This document shows positions 10,428 through 19,243 of a DNA stretch of 64,000 nucleotides, piece by piece. Source of the DNA: Anaerobacillus alkalidiazotrophicus (lineage in GTDB: Bacteria > Bacillota > Bacilli > Bacillales_H > Anaerobacillaceae); the NCBI RefSeq assembly GCF_001866055.1, contig NZ_MLQS01000001.1:63417-127416 (forward strand), given 5' to 3'. Numbering within the stretch: the stretch's first letter is position 1; each line of letters begins with the position of its first letter. A program made the translations under genes and the position numbers. Under the pieces are notes generated by a model. It searched no databases, was not told the DNA's origin, and saw only the letters and a program-made list of their open reading frames with translations.

Positions 10428-11843
10428 TTACATTGTAGCCTTTAGCTCCCAAACAGAGACCTCTTGAATATCTGATTTCTCTCCTTCTATTGAAAGTGTT
10501 ATGTTATCTCCTTTGAAGTAAAACCTATTAGTCATGACAAGTTTACCACCATCAACAAAAAGTTCGATGCTTGAACGGTCAATGTAAGCTTTTAATGTGA
10601 TTTCATTATTTTCTGTTTGATAATGAGCTTGACATAGATCTTGTTCCCCTTGTAGCATCCCACGTCGATCAGTAATGATTTGTTTTTCGATTGTATCATA
10701 GCCGACAATAATAGATTCGCCTATTTCAGATGAGAGTGTAAATCCTAATTTATTTGAATTGTCTAACGAAACTACCATCTCTACTTCTAAACAGAGATCT
10801 GCTACTTTTATTTCTTTTTCGTAAGTAGATACAAGTTGATTGGTTCTTAAGTTTTTCATTTCTTCAACAGGCTTCATGATCAGCTTTTCATTTTCTACTG
10901 ATAGTTCGCGTGGGATTGTTAATGCACCTGCCCAACCATCTGTTTGTTCCGGCATATCTTTTTTCCACATATTCATCCAACTAATGAGAATTCGTCTATT
11001 TTGATCATCTTGAAACGTTTGTGGCGCGTAAAAATCAATTCCATAATCAATCTCACCACTATTCTTTGCCTCAAACTTCCCTGTTTCTTGATCCATTTTT
11101 CCAATCATGTATCTTGTCTTAGACCCTTCCATATTCATTGGAGAAAAGATTAATACATCGACATCTTCAGATAGGGAGAAAAAGTCCGGACACTCCCACA
11201 TATCTCCTTGTGTGCCATCGCTCTCGACCATTACTCCAGTGTACTCCCAGTCCTTCAAATCCTTTGATCGATAGAGTACTGCTTTTCCAATCCCGTCTTT
11301 ACTAGAACCAACGACCATGTTCCAAATATCATTTTGCATCCATACTTTCGGATCACGAAAGTCAGGTGACCCATGAGCTGGCGGAACTGAAATCACAGGA
11401 TTTTCAGCTAATTTTTCAAAATGAATTCCGTCCGTTGATTTGGCTACACATTGAACTTCTTTTGGATCTCGCTGTTCATTATGACCAGTGTAAGTTAAAT
11501 ACATTCCATCACCTGAAACGACCGCACTCCCTGAAAAACATCCACCTGCTTCATAGTCATATTCAGGAGCAAGAGCTACAGGTAAATGCTCCCAATGAAT
11601 TAAATCTTTACTTTTTGCATGGCCCCAGTGCATTGGTCCCCATTGGGATGCATATGGATAGTGTTGATAAAATGCATGGTACTCCCCTTTATAGAACACA
11701 AGTCCATTAGGATCGTTTAGCCAACCAGCTGGCGGTGCAATATGATACCCTAACCAGAACTTTGATTGCTTCACTTTTTGAGCATTTTTTTGTAACTCTT
11801 CATTTGCCTTTTCAATTGTGTAGTTCGTTGATTTCGTTTTCAA
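10428..11843 (-). CDS. Glycoside hydrolase family 32 (beta-fructosidase / sucrose-6-phosphate hydrolase type)
   Basis: 471 residues, no signal peptide. Nucleophile D44 in WLNDPNG, transition-state stabiliser D164 in RDPKV, and acid/base E217 in ECPD; a five-bladed propeller (about 30-330) and C-terminal beta sandwich follow. The start is TTG after AGGAGG. The family hydrolyses sucrose, sucrose-6-P or short fructans. It follows two ABC permease genes and a binding-protein gene, so an unphosphorylated imported fructo-oligosaccharide or sucrose is the likelier substrate. It closes the first cluster, whose fructokinase is now only a stump. Confidence 0.9.
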   Translation of the reverse strand: MKTKSTNYTIEKANEELQKNAQKVKQSKFWLGYHIAPPAGWLNDPNGLVFYKGEYHAFYQHYPYASQWGPMHWGHAKSKDLIHWEHLPVALAPEYDYEAGGCFSGSAVVSGDGMYLTYTGHNEQRDPKEVQCVAKSTDGIHFEKLAENPVISVPPAHGSPDFRDPKVWMQNDIWNMVVGSSKDGIGKAVLYRSKDLKDWEYTGVMVESDGTQGDMWECPDFFSLSEDVDVLIFSPMNMEGSKTRYMIGKMDQETGKFEAKNSGEIDYGIDFYAPQTFQDDQNRRILISWMNMWKKDMPEQTDGWAGALTIPRELSVENEKLIMKPVEEMKNLRTNQLVSTYEKEIKVADLCLEVEMVVSLDNSNKLGFTLSSEIGESIIVGYDTIEKQIITDRRGMLQGEQDLCQAHYQTENNEITLKAYIDRSSIELFVDGGKLVMTNRFYFKGDNITLSIEGEKSDIQEVSVWELKATM

Positions 11844-11859
11844 AAGAAAAACCTCCTAC

Positions 11860-12675
11860 CTATTTTACTGCCCCATCAGATACTCCACCGATAATATGTC
11901 GTTGTAAGAAAAGATACACAACAATAACTGGCATTAACACCATTAAATATGAAGCAAAAGCTAAGTTGAAATTTGCAGAGTATTGCGATTCAAAAACATA
12001 TTGCATAAGCGGTAATGTCCAATCACTTGATTTACTTAATACCACTAACGGCATTAAGAAATCATTCCAAATCCAAATAATGTTTAATATTGCTATCGTT
12101 ACGGTCATCGGTTTTAACATCGGGAAGATAATATGCCAAAATGTTCGAAACACTCCACAACCATCGATCATAGCTGCATCCTCTAACTCTCTAGGAACCG
12201 ACTTAAAATAAGCTACGTACAGAAAAACACTTTGGAACAGACTATATGTTACATATAGCATAATCAGCCCCCATTTGTTTAACATTCCGATCGAACTTAA
12301 CTGTTGAATTAAAGGTAGCATCAAAACTTGAAAGGGAACAAACAAACCACTTACAAAGAAATAATACATCACACGGTAAAATTTCTTATCTTGATTTCTT
12401 GCAATTGAATACGATACACTTGCTCCTAAAATAATGATAAATACGATTGAAATTGCAGTAATCATAAACGAGTTCATAAACCCTTGAACATAATTCGTCA
12501 TCTCTATCGCTTGAATGAAATTGGCAAACGATATACTTTCAGGTAGCGCAAGAAATGATATTCTCGTTTCTTCCGGAGTTTTAAAAGCTGTAATTATCGT
12601 TAAATAAAGTGGAAATAGAATTGCGAGACCACCAGTAACAATAAAAGCATATTTCCAGAGCTTTTTTAGATTCAT
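11860..12675 (-). CDS. Carbohydrate ABC transporter permease, MalG/LacG type
   Basis: 271 residues, six membrane segments. The cytoplasmic EAA loop reads LEDAAMIDGCGVFRTFWHI near residues 165-185, the contact site for the ATPase. It overlaps the upstream MalF-type permease gene by one base, so the two are translationally coupled. It belongs to the CUT1 family, which imports oligosaccharides. No ATPase gene is encoded in either sugar cluster; as in B. subtilis, a shared MsmX-type ATPase elsewhere is expected. Confidence 0.9.
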   Translation of the reverse strand: MNLKKLWKYAFIVTGGLAILFPLYLTIITAFKTPEETRISFLALPESISFANFIQAIEMTNYVQGFMNSFMITAISIVFIIILGASVSYSIARNQDKKFYRVMYYFFVSGLFVPFQVLMLPLIQQLSSIGMLNKWGLIMLYVTYSLFQSVFLYVAYFKSVPRELEDAAMIDGCGVFRTFWHIIFPMLKPMTVTIAILNIIWIWNDFLMPLVVLSKSSDWTLPLMQYVFESQYSANFNLAFASYLMVLMPVIVVYLFLQRHIIGGVSDGAVK

Positions 12676-13556
12676 TATAACTGCACCTCCTTCTTACGTA
12701 AGAAGTAAATTTGGATAAATGAAATGATAACGATGATTAAAAATAACATGAGTGCTGCTGCTGTTCCGTAACCAAATCTATTATTTAAGAACCCTAAATT
12801 ATAGATTAAGAGCGTAACAGATTCAGTCGCAAAGCCAGGGCCACCACCAGTCATGGCAACAATATAATCATAAACCATTAAATGTTGCTTCATTGCAAGG
12901 ATCAAACAAATCGTAATTGAAGGAACAATGAGAGGTAATGTAATTGTAAAGAACCTCTTCAATCCACTAGCTCCATCAATTTCTGCTGATTCGTACACTT
13001 CTTGAGGAATTGTCTGTAACCCAGCCATGTAAATGATAATTAAGATTGCTGACGCCTGCCAAACTGTTACGATAACAAGAGCCCAAAATACTGTATCTTG
13101 ATTTCCTAATAAATTCGTTTGAAGTACTTCAATATTCAAACGATCACCTAAATACGGAATAAAACGGAAATAAATTTGCTTCCAAATAAATCCGATAATT
13201 AACATACTTAACACAGCTGGGAAAAAATAAAGCCCACGGAAAAAGTTTTGAAACTTAATTTTCGATACAAGTGCCATTGCAACACTTATTGCAATGATAT
13301 TAGATAAAATCGTTGAAACGAACGCGTACTTAAAGGTAAACCCTAATGAATTTAAAAACCTTGCGTCACTGAAAATATTAATATAGTTTGATAAACCTAT
13401 GAATTCCTTTGTACGACTTACCCCATCCCAATTTGTCATACTCATATAGACACCATTTAATAATGGGTAGACATAAAAGAACCCTAGAAGAATCAGTCCA
13501 GGCAATAGTAGAAACATATAACCCCGACTCATACTTCGATATATATTTTGATTCAT
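12675..13556 (-). CDS. Carbohydrate ABC transporter permease, MalF/LacF type
   Basis: 293 residues with six membrane segments and an EAA loop (VYESAEIDGASGLKRFFTI near 185-205). Partner of the MalG-type permease with which it overlaps. GGAGGG precedes the ATG. It follows the binding-protein gene across a stem-loop, the classical order binding protein, MalF, MalG. Substrate inferred from the neighbouring GH32 enzyme to be sucrose or a fructo-oligosaccharide. Confidence 0.9.
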   Translation of the reverse strand: MNQNIYRSMSRGYMFLLLPGLILLGFFYVYPLLNGVYMSMTNWDGVSRTKEFIGLSNYINIFSDARFLNSLGFTFKYAFVSTILSNIIAISVAMALVSKIKFQNFFRGLYFFPAVLSMLIIGFIWKQIYFRFIPYLGDRLNIEVLQTNLLGNQDTVFWALVIVTVWQASAILIIIYMAGLQTIPQEVYESAEIDGASGLKRFFTITLPLIVPSITICLILAMKQHLMVYDYIVAMTGGGPGFATESVTLLIYNLGFLNNRFGYGTAAALMLFLIIVIISFIQIYFLRKKEVQL

Positions 13557-13581
13557 AACATACCCTCCATTCTATTTAAAT

Positions 13582-13609
13582 GAGGGTGACTAGTATAAAA
13601 GCCACCCTC
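13582..13609 (-). terminator. Intercistronic stem-loop after the binding-protein gene
   Basis: Stem GAGGGTG with CACCCTC between the binding-protein and first permease genes, without a strong T-run. Such hairpins usually protect upstream mRNA or cause partial termination, so the binding protein is made in excess over the permeases. The same arrangement recurs at 22496-22523 and 32144-32165. Confidence 0.55.
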
Positions 13610-13618
13610 TCAGGCATT

Positions 13619-14863
13619 TTATTGACGATAACTAGCGAACATCATTTCTAAATCTTGTAAATACTGCTCAATGTTTTGGTGACTAAAGAAGTTTTGTGAA
13701 TGACTTTGGTAATCAGCTTCTGCAGCTGTTCCACCAGCCCAGTAATGGTTAGGCCAATTGGCTACTTTTCCAGCTTCAATATTTGGCAATAATCCTTGTA
13801 AAACAGGATCTTTAATTTCAACGCCTTCTACTGCGCTAAATGATCCATCAAGGTCAGCAAAAGTTTGTGCTTCATCAATAAGGAACTCAACAAATTTCAA
13901 TGCTTCATCAGGATGCTTAGTATCCGCAGAAATTGATAGACCTACATCAACACCCGAAATTGTAACATTTTCATCTGGATTATTCGTTTGAGGGAATGGG
14001 AAGTAACCAAATTCCTCATCGAAGTTAGGATTCATATCGCGAAGTGCTGGTACTACCCATGCACCCATGACATACATTGCACCTTCACCATTTGCAAATG
14101 CTGAGTTAGCTTGAGCATAATCTGTTCCCATATAGTCACGTTGGGCAAACCCAAGAACATCTAACATTTTTTGTGCTGCCGCTTCCCAACGTGCATCTCC
14201 TACAATCGTTTCATTTCCAGCATTCATACTTTCCCAATACTCAGGACCAAACTGTTGGGCAATAAGATTTAAGTTAAAAACTGAACTCGTCCAAGGTTCT
14301 TGACTTCCCATGATTACTGGAGTCTCTCCTGATGCTTGTAAAGTCTCCATTACCTCTAGAAGTTCATCCCATGTCTGTGGTACCTCTACTCCATGCTCTG
14401 CAAAAATCTCCTTATTGTATAGAACACCGTTCGCATTTAATGACAGAGCTACTCCATACATTCTGTCATTTTCAATATAGCGATTTTGGATATCCTCATT
14501 TAACTTTTTAATAAATGGCTCATCCGTCACATCTAGCAAGTAGTCATTGTTTGCACGTAACACATAATCTGCTTCAATTGGATACGTGATAAAAACATCC
14601 GGGATGTCATTTGTTGAAAAGCGTGTTTTTAACACCGTCATTCCATCTGGTACAGTATTTTGCTCAACTTTAATAGTTGGATTTTCTTCTTCGAATTTCT
14701 CAATCAAATGGTTAAATGTTTGAACTGCCTCTGATTTCACTTGAAAAAATTCAATGGTCGTTACACCACCGTCATCTGAAGCGCTTCCATTCGGTTCCGA
14801 ATTTCCACACCCTACAAGAAGTGCCATTGATAATAAAGCTGATAAGATTATTGATTTTTTCAT
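13619..14863 (-). CDS. Sugar ABC transporter substrate-binding lipoprotein
   Basis: Family 1 extracellular solute-binding protein, 414 residues from the chosen start. The signal peptide starts MKKSIILSALLS and ends in lipobox LVGC, so the protein is a lipid-anchored receptor. ATG at 14863 was preferred over one ten codons upstream because AAAGGGGGAAGG lies just before it. First gene of the binding protein-permease-permease-GH32 operon, with two cre sites upstream. It is clearly homologous to the orphan binding protein at 24898-26133 (shared NWPNHYW and GGTAAE near the C-terminus) and distinct from the one at 22538-23923. Confidence 0.9.
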   Translation of the reverse strand: MKKSIILSALLSMALLVGCGNSEPNGSASDDGGVTTIEFFQVKSEAVQTFNHLIEKFEEENPTIKVEQNTVPDGMTVLKTRFSTNDIPDVFITYPIEADYVLRANNDYLLDVTDEPFIKKLNEDIQNRYIENDRMYGVALSLNANGVLYNKEIFAEHGVEVPQTWDELLEVMETLQASGETPVIMGSQEPWTSSVFNLNLIAQQFGPEYWESMNAGNETIVGDARWEAAAQKMLDVLGFAQRDYMGTDYAQANSAFANGEGAMYVMGAWVVPALRDMNPNFDEEFGYFPFPQTNNPDENVTISGVDVGLSISADTKHPDEALKFVEFLIDEAQTFADLDGSFSAVEGVEIKDPVLQGLLPNIEAGKVANWPNHYWAGGTAAEADYQSHSQNFFSHQNIEQYLQDLEMMFASYRQ

Positions 14864-14896
14864 TTTCCTTCCCCCTTTGATTACATAATACACCTA

Positions 14897-14910
14897 AGAA
14901 AACGTTTACA
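14897..14910 (-). promoter_or_regulatory. cre site upstream of the first sugar operon
   Basis: The minus strand reads TGTAAACGTTTTCT, one mismatch from TGWAANCGNTNWCA. It lies 34-47 bp upstream of the binding-protein ATG, a position suited to CcpA repression. Confidence 0.65.
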
Positions 14911-14947
14911 GAATGAGGTGTTCTTTCGACAAATGTTTGATTTTTTT

Positions 14948-14962
14948 CGAAAGCGTTTTCTA
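14948..14962 (+). promoter_or_regulatory. Second cre-like site upstream of the first sugar operon
   Basis: CGAAAGCGTTTTCTA has the AAAGCGTTTTC core with one deviation from the degenerate consensus. Paired with the site 38 bp closer to the gene, it suggests cooperative CcpA binding. Confidence 0.5.
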
Positions 14963-14995
14963 GAAGATTTAATAAAACCAGTATTTCCCAACACG

Positions 14996-15031
14996 AAAAA
15001 GCTCATTATGAGTGATTATCTCATAGTGAGC
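14996..15031 (-). terminator. Terminator after the YesN-type regulator gene
   Basis: Twelve-base arms (15001-15012 and 15020-15031) with one mismatch, followed on the minus strand by TTTTT. It separates the two-component operon from the sugar operon downstream. Confidence 0.75.
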
Positions 15032-15095
15032 TCGTAGTAAATCAATTTTTTCAACAATGAAACGCAGTATTTATTAAACCGCTAAATTCATTTAA

Positions 15096-16244
15096 CTATT
15101 CACTTACATTTTTTCGATAGGTACTAGGCGTTACACCCATTTTCCTCTTAAAAACTTGGCTAAAATAGCGTTGATCCTCATATCCAACAAGACTTGCTAT
15201 CGCATACGTTGGCTTTTTCGTATCTTTAAGTAAACTACACGCATGCTTAATCCTTACATTTGTTATATGGTCAATGAATGTTATTCCATGATGCTTTTTA
15301 AATAATGTACTAAAGTAACTCGAACTAAAGCCAAAATGTTTTGCAACACTTTCGTTCGTTACATTTCTTTGATAGTTAGTTTCGATATACTCTTTTGCTG
15401 CCTTTAAAACTTCAGCACTATCATTCGTTAATTCTTGATAAGCTTGATAGTCCTCTTCCGTGATAATATTCTTTTCAACAAACTGCCTAATCGCACCTAG
15501 CTTTAAAGCAAATTCATAAGATATATTTAGATTTTTCAGGTCCCTTGTTTCAGAACCAATTAATATAACCGCTTCAGATATATTATTTCGAATCTTATTA
15601 GCGATAAACTCCATATCCACCATCACTTTTTCATTTGTTCCAAAAGCGATCACAACTTGTCCTTTACTTGGGTGATACACATACAGCAACTTATCTTCGG
15701 TTTGGATATCCTCTAAGAGCTGCTCTATTAGATCAGTAGCAATTGTTTGAACAACCATGACACTATATTCACGATATCTAAAATGATCCAGTTGCTCTGG
15801 CTGATCTGTTTTATGAATGAGTAAATCAAAAATTTTCTGTTTATCTGTAGAGTGAATAATTACTTTTTCTTTCCCAATTTCTTTAATTGCCTTCTCAATA
15901 ACTTGATAGAGTTCCTCACGATCGACTGGCTTTAATAAATATTGAAATGCTTTGTATTGAAGTGCATCACGAGCAAACTCAAATTCGTCAAACCCACTTA
16001 AAACAATTACTTTGTCCGACTTTCTTTTTGGAAAAATCGCTTCAAGAAAGTCAATTCCATTCATATCAGGCATCTTTATATCCGTTATCACAATATCTGG
16101 GTTATATTTCTCATATACTTCAATTGCTTGACGACCATTATTTGCGGTTGCAACAACCTGACAATTCATCGCTTCCCATAACACCGTATTTTTTAAGCTC
16201 TCAACAATTAATTTCTCATCATCAACTAAAATCACTTTATACAT
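15096..16244 (-). CDS. Response regulator, YesN/AraC type
   Basis: 382 residues. Receiver domain 1-120 with acidic pocket VDDE (8-9) and phospho-acceptor D55 (VITDIKMPD); a divergent middle region; two AraC-type helix-turn-helix motifs at about 285-380 (ESVAKHFGFSSSYFSTLFK and the VGYEDQRYFSQVFKR signature). It begins 7 bp after the histidine kinase stop codon, so it forms a two-component operon. Sitting directly upstream of the first sugar operon, it is the probable activator of that operon. Confidence 0.92.
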   Translation of the reverse strand: MYKVILVDDEKLIVESLKNTVLWEAMNCQVVATANNGRQAIEVYEKYNPDIVITDIKMPDMNGIDFLEAIFPKRKSDKVIVLSGFDEFEFARDALQYKAFQYLLKPVDREELYQVIEKAIKEIGKEKVIIHSTDKQKIFDLLIHKTDQPEQLDHFRYREYSVMVVQTIATDLIEQLLEDIQTEDKLLYVYHPSKGQVVIAFGTNEKVMVDMEFIANKIRNNISEAVILIGSETRDLKNLNISYEFALKLGAIRQFVEKNIITEEDYQAYQELTNDSAEVLKAAKEYIETNYQRNVTNESVAKHFGFSSSYFSTLFKKHHGITFIDHITNVRIKHACSLLKDTKKPTYAIASLVGYEDQRYFSQVFKRKMGVTPSTYRKNVSE

Positions 16245-16251
16245 CTATTCA

Positions 16252-17967
16252 TCACCCTTCACTCCGAATAGGTATATTAATGCGAATGATTGTACCACTT
16301 TCAGAGCTACATATCATAAGGCCACTACCAATTCCATAATAAAGATTTAAACGTTCGTGTACATTTAGTACACCATGTCCATGATTATTGGTAGAAGCAG
16401 TTTTATTTCTTAAATTCATTAGGCTTTCATTCGAGAAACCAGGTCCATTGTCTTCAACATCGACAATTAGTCTATCCTTTTGTCTATGAGCACGAATGGA
16501 AATCAAGTTAAAGGCTTCATGATTAATCCCATGCTCAATACAATTTTCAACAAGAGGTTGTAAAATTAACTTAAGAATTCTTAATTTCTTTACGTCCTCA
16601 TCGATACGATTTTCATAAGTAAACCGGTGACTGTGTCTAATTTTCTGAATTTCTAAATAACTTGTTACATGGCGTAACTCTTCGTTAAAAGTAATTTCAT
16701 ATGGCCCCTTTAAACTTATCCGTAGCAATTTACCTAAGTTAGTAACCATCCTTTGAACCTCATCAGTCTTATTTAAACTGGCTAAGGCATTTACTGATTC
16801 TAGCGTATTATAGAGAAAGTGCGGATTAATCTGATGTTGTAAAACTTTAAACTCAGCTTGCTGTTTTTGTTTTTGTTTTTCTTCAACAAGTTCAATCATC
16901 ACCTTCAACTTTTTAACCATATCATTAAAGCCTTTAGACAATGTTTGAAACTCGGGCTCTTTAAAATCTGGCATTTGAACTTTTAAATTTTCTTCTGTAG
17001 TTTGATCCATTTTCCCTTTTAAAATGGTAACAAAGTTAAGCAACTTTTGTGAAAATGTTCGATGAAAAATTGTAAAAAGAAGTAAAAGTACTAAGACAAG
17101 AATAAACGTAAACTTACGAATTGGTTCGATTTGTGCATTTACACTTTCCCAACTTTTAATAGAAACAAGCGTCCAATCATTAATAGTTGGAGAATATGTT
17201 AATAAGAACTCCTTACCATCAGCTCGTTGATGCATCGTTGAACCACCTACTTCACCATCATCTCCCTTTTTGTACATGGATAAATCCTCTGAAGTAAGTT
17301 CATTCCCTACACTGTATATAATCGATCCTTGCTCATCTAAGATAAGCCATTCACTTTCACTATTTTGCGCTATGCGATTGGTCTTATTAAGCATCTCGGG
17401 CTTTACATGTAAAAACAAATAACCTATTGTTTCAAGTGTATTTGGGTTTAATATGCTCCGTCCAATCGTAAATAAAGAATGCCCTTCTCCTACTAACTCT
17501 TGATTTTTCATAGGACCAATCCAATATGGTGCGCCTTTTCTCCCTTTTACTTCTTGAAAACTTTTTTCTGCCTCTAAAATATGAAAAGGTACATTCATAG
17601 GTTTTATAAAATATAATTGATCACCATCACTATTAAATAACAAGAAATCGTACGTAAATGGATAACTAAACAACAGTCTCGTAATTGAATTTTCCATCAT
17701 CACTTTCTCAGAGGTAAACCGCCATTCTTGTCTCATAAGATAGTTTTGGACTGTTTCTGAAGTAATAACATAATCGGTAAATAAATTAACTTCACCTATA
17801 ATAGAACTTATATTCAAATTAATTGCATCCTGTGTATCTAACATATGCTGACCAATTTGGTCTTTTAAAATTCTCGAAGATACTTCATAAGACATCCACC
17901 CTAAACCAATTAGTGGAAGTAATATAAAGCCAACAAAAGCCAAATAAAAACGTTTTTTAAAGTTCAT
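16252..17967 (-). CDS. Sensor histidine kinase, YesM type
   Basis: 571 residues. Membrane segments at 7-25 and about 286-303 enclose an extracellular Cache-like sensor; HAMP (about 305-355), a His_kinase domain with the conserved INPHFLYNTLE (H383), then an HATPase with VENCIEHGI (N box) and VEDNGPGFS (G1). YesM-type kinases respond to extracellular carbohydrates, often through a binding protein. AAAAGGAG precedes the ATG. It is paralogous to the kinase at 27489-29258. The ligand is presumably the sugar handled by the downstream transporter. Confidence 0.92.
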   Translation of the reverse strand: MNFKKRFYLAFVGFILLPLIGLGWMSYEVSSRILKDQIGQHMLDTQDAINLNISSIIGEVNLFTDYVITSETVQNYLMRQEWRFTSEKVMMENSITRLLFSYPFTYDFLLFNSDGDQLYFIKPMNVPFHILEAEKSFQEVKGRKGAPYWIGPMKNQELVGEGHSLFTIGRSILNPNTLETIGYLFLHVKPEMLNKTNRIAQNSESEWLILDEQGSIIYSVGNELTSEDLSMYKKGDDGEVGGSTMHQRADGKEFLLTYSPTINDWTLVSIKSWESVNAQIEPIRKFTFILVLVLLLLFTIFHRTFSQKLLNFVTILKGKMDQTTEENLKVQMPDFKEPEFQTLSKGFNDMVKKLKVMIELVEEKQKQKQQAEFKVLQHQINPHFLYNTLESVNALASLNKTDEVQRMVTNLGKLLRISLKGPYEITFNEELRHVTSYLEIQKIRHSHRFTYENRIDEDVKKLRILKLILQPLVENCIEHGINHEAFNLISIRAHRQKDRLIVDVEDNGPGFSNESLMNLRNKTASTNNHGHGVLNVHERLNLYYGIGSGLMICSSESGTIIRINIPIRSEG

Positions 17968-18153
17968 TCGTTCTCCTTTTTAATTAATGTAAGTAGAGAA
18001 TAATCATAGAAATATATACGACACAACTATGTCCTATTATAAAATTAGATAAATGATATATCAAAGGTTTCCCATGTTCATTTGATTAATTGGCTAATCA
18101 TAATTCGGTTACCTTTCACTTCTGCTACTAAAGGCTTTCCGGTGCTCCTATTT

Positions 18154-18175
18154 AAAAACCCCACTCAAAGTGGGG
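18154..18175 (-). terminator. Terminator of the second sugar operon
   Basis: CCCCACT and AGTGGGG around a three-base loop, followed by TTTTT on the minus strand. It lies just after the fructokinase gene and closes the operon. Confidence 0.85.
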
Positions 18176-18207
18176 CAACAAAAGCTAAAGTAAAAGTATA
18201 ATTACCC

Positions 18208-19161
18208 TTACCTTTTTAATTCTATATACTTCTCAATTTTATCAATCTTCGGTAGTGCAGTCATTGCTCCTTTTTCTGAAGCTGCAAGACCTCCAGATAT
18301 ACTTGCGAATTCCGCCATTTGCTTTAACTCTTCTAATGTGAGATCAGAAATGGCACCTTCATATTTTTCTATTCCGTAAAGCAATCCAGAAACAAAAGCA
18401 TCACCAGCTCCAGTAGTATCGACGGCATTTACTTTAATTGCTGGGATGTGAATTTTTTCACCTTTTAAAATGACATAGCATCCGTTTTCACCTAATGTAA
18501 CCACCGTTATAGGAATATTAAAATGGTTTAAAACAGATAAACTTTCATCAAAATCGTTTTCTCCTGTAATAAACATTAGTTCCTCCTCGGAGATTTTCAA
18601 TATATCCGTATGAGGTAACATTGATATAATCGTCTCTTTTGCATGTTCTTCACTCTCCCAGAGTGACAGACGCAAATTAGGGTCATACGATACAATCATG
18701 TTATTTTTCTTTGCTAATTCTACTGCTTTTTTTGTAGCAGCATCGGAAGTCTTGCTTATTAAAGAAATAGATCCAAAGTGAAGAATTTTGCTTTCTTTAA
18801 AGATCTTTTCCTTAATGTCACTTTCCGATAATAAAGTATCTGCACTAGGGTTAATAAAAAACTCAAAGCTTCGTTCACCTTTTTGGGCTAGTGTGACAAA
18901 AACGATTCCCGTACGTGCTTCGTCTGTTAAAGACATATATGATGTATCCACTTGGTAAGTTGTTAGTGTTTCCTTTAAAAAACGTCCAAGAACATCATTT
19001 CCCACTTTACCTAGAAAATAAGATTTTACATTAAGCCTCGCTAATCCAACAGCTACATTTGCCGGCGCACCACCGGGACATTTCTGATATGTAATGTTTT
19101 GGTTATCTAAAGGTACAAAATCTATTAATGCTTCTCCTAAAGTAATAACTCCTTTTTTCAT
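18208..19161 (-). CDS. PfkB-family carbohydrate kinase, probable fructokinase
   Basis: 317 residues, cytosolic. PfkB signature 1 (GGAPANVAVGLARL, about 30-43) and signature 2 (VDTTGAGDAFVSG, about 246-258, with the catalytic Asp) are intact. It should phosphorylate free fructose released by the GH32 enzyme to fructose-6-phosphate. Last gene of the operon: binding protein, two permeases, GH32, kinase. It is separated from GH32 by a stem-loop that may lower its expression. Its 3' end is duplicated in vestigial form at 10322-10411. Confidence 0.88.
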   Translation of the reverse strand: MKKGVITLGEALIDFVPLDNQNITYQKCPGGAPANVAVGLARLNVKSYFLGKVGNDVLGRFLKETLTTYQVDTSYMSLTDEARTGIVFVTLAQKGERSFEFFINPSADTLLSESDIKEKIFKESKILHFGSISLISKTSDAATKKAVELAKKNNMIVSYDPNLRLSLWESEEHAKETIISMLPHTDILKISEEELMFITGENDFDESLSVLNHFNIPITVVTLGENGCYVILKGEKIHIPAIKVNAVDTTGAGDAFVSGLLYGIEKYEGAISDLTLEELKQMAEFASISGGLAASEKGAMTALPKIDKIEKYIELKR

Positions 19162-19190
19162 AAGTAATCCTCCTACGTATGTAAAATAAA

Positions 19191-19223
19191 GGAAATTAGA
19201 CGTTTATAAACTATCTAATTTCC
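19191..19223 (-). terminator. Stem-loop between GH32 and fructokinase genes
   Basis: Perfect ten-base arms GGAAATTAGA and TCTAATTTCC followed on the minus strand by TTTATTTT. Probably a partial terminator or mRNA stabiliser that sets the GH32:kinase ratio. Confidence 0.6.
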
Positions 19224-19243
19224 TATGTTCATAACCATCTAAA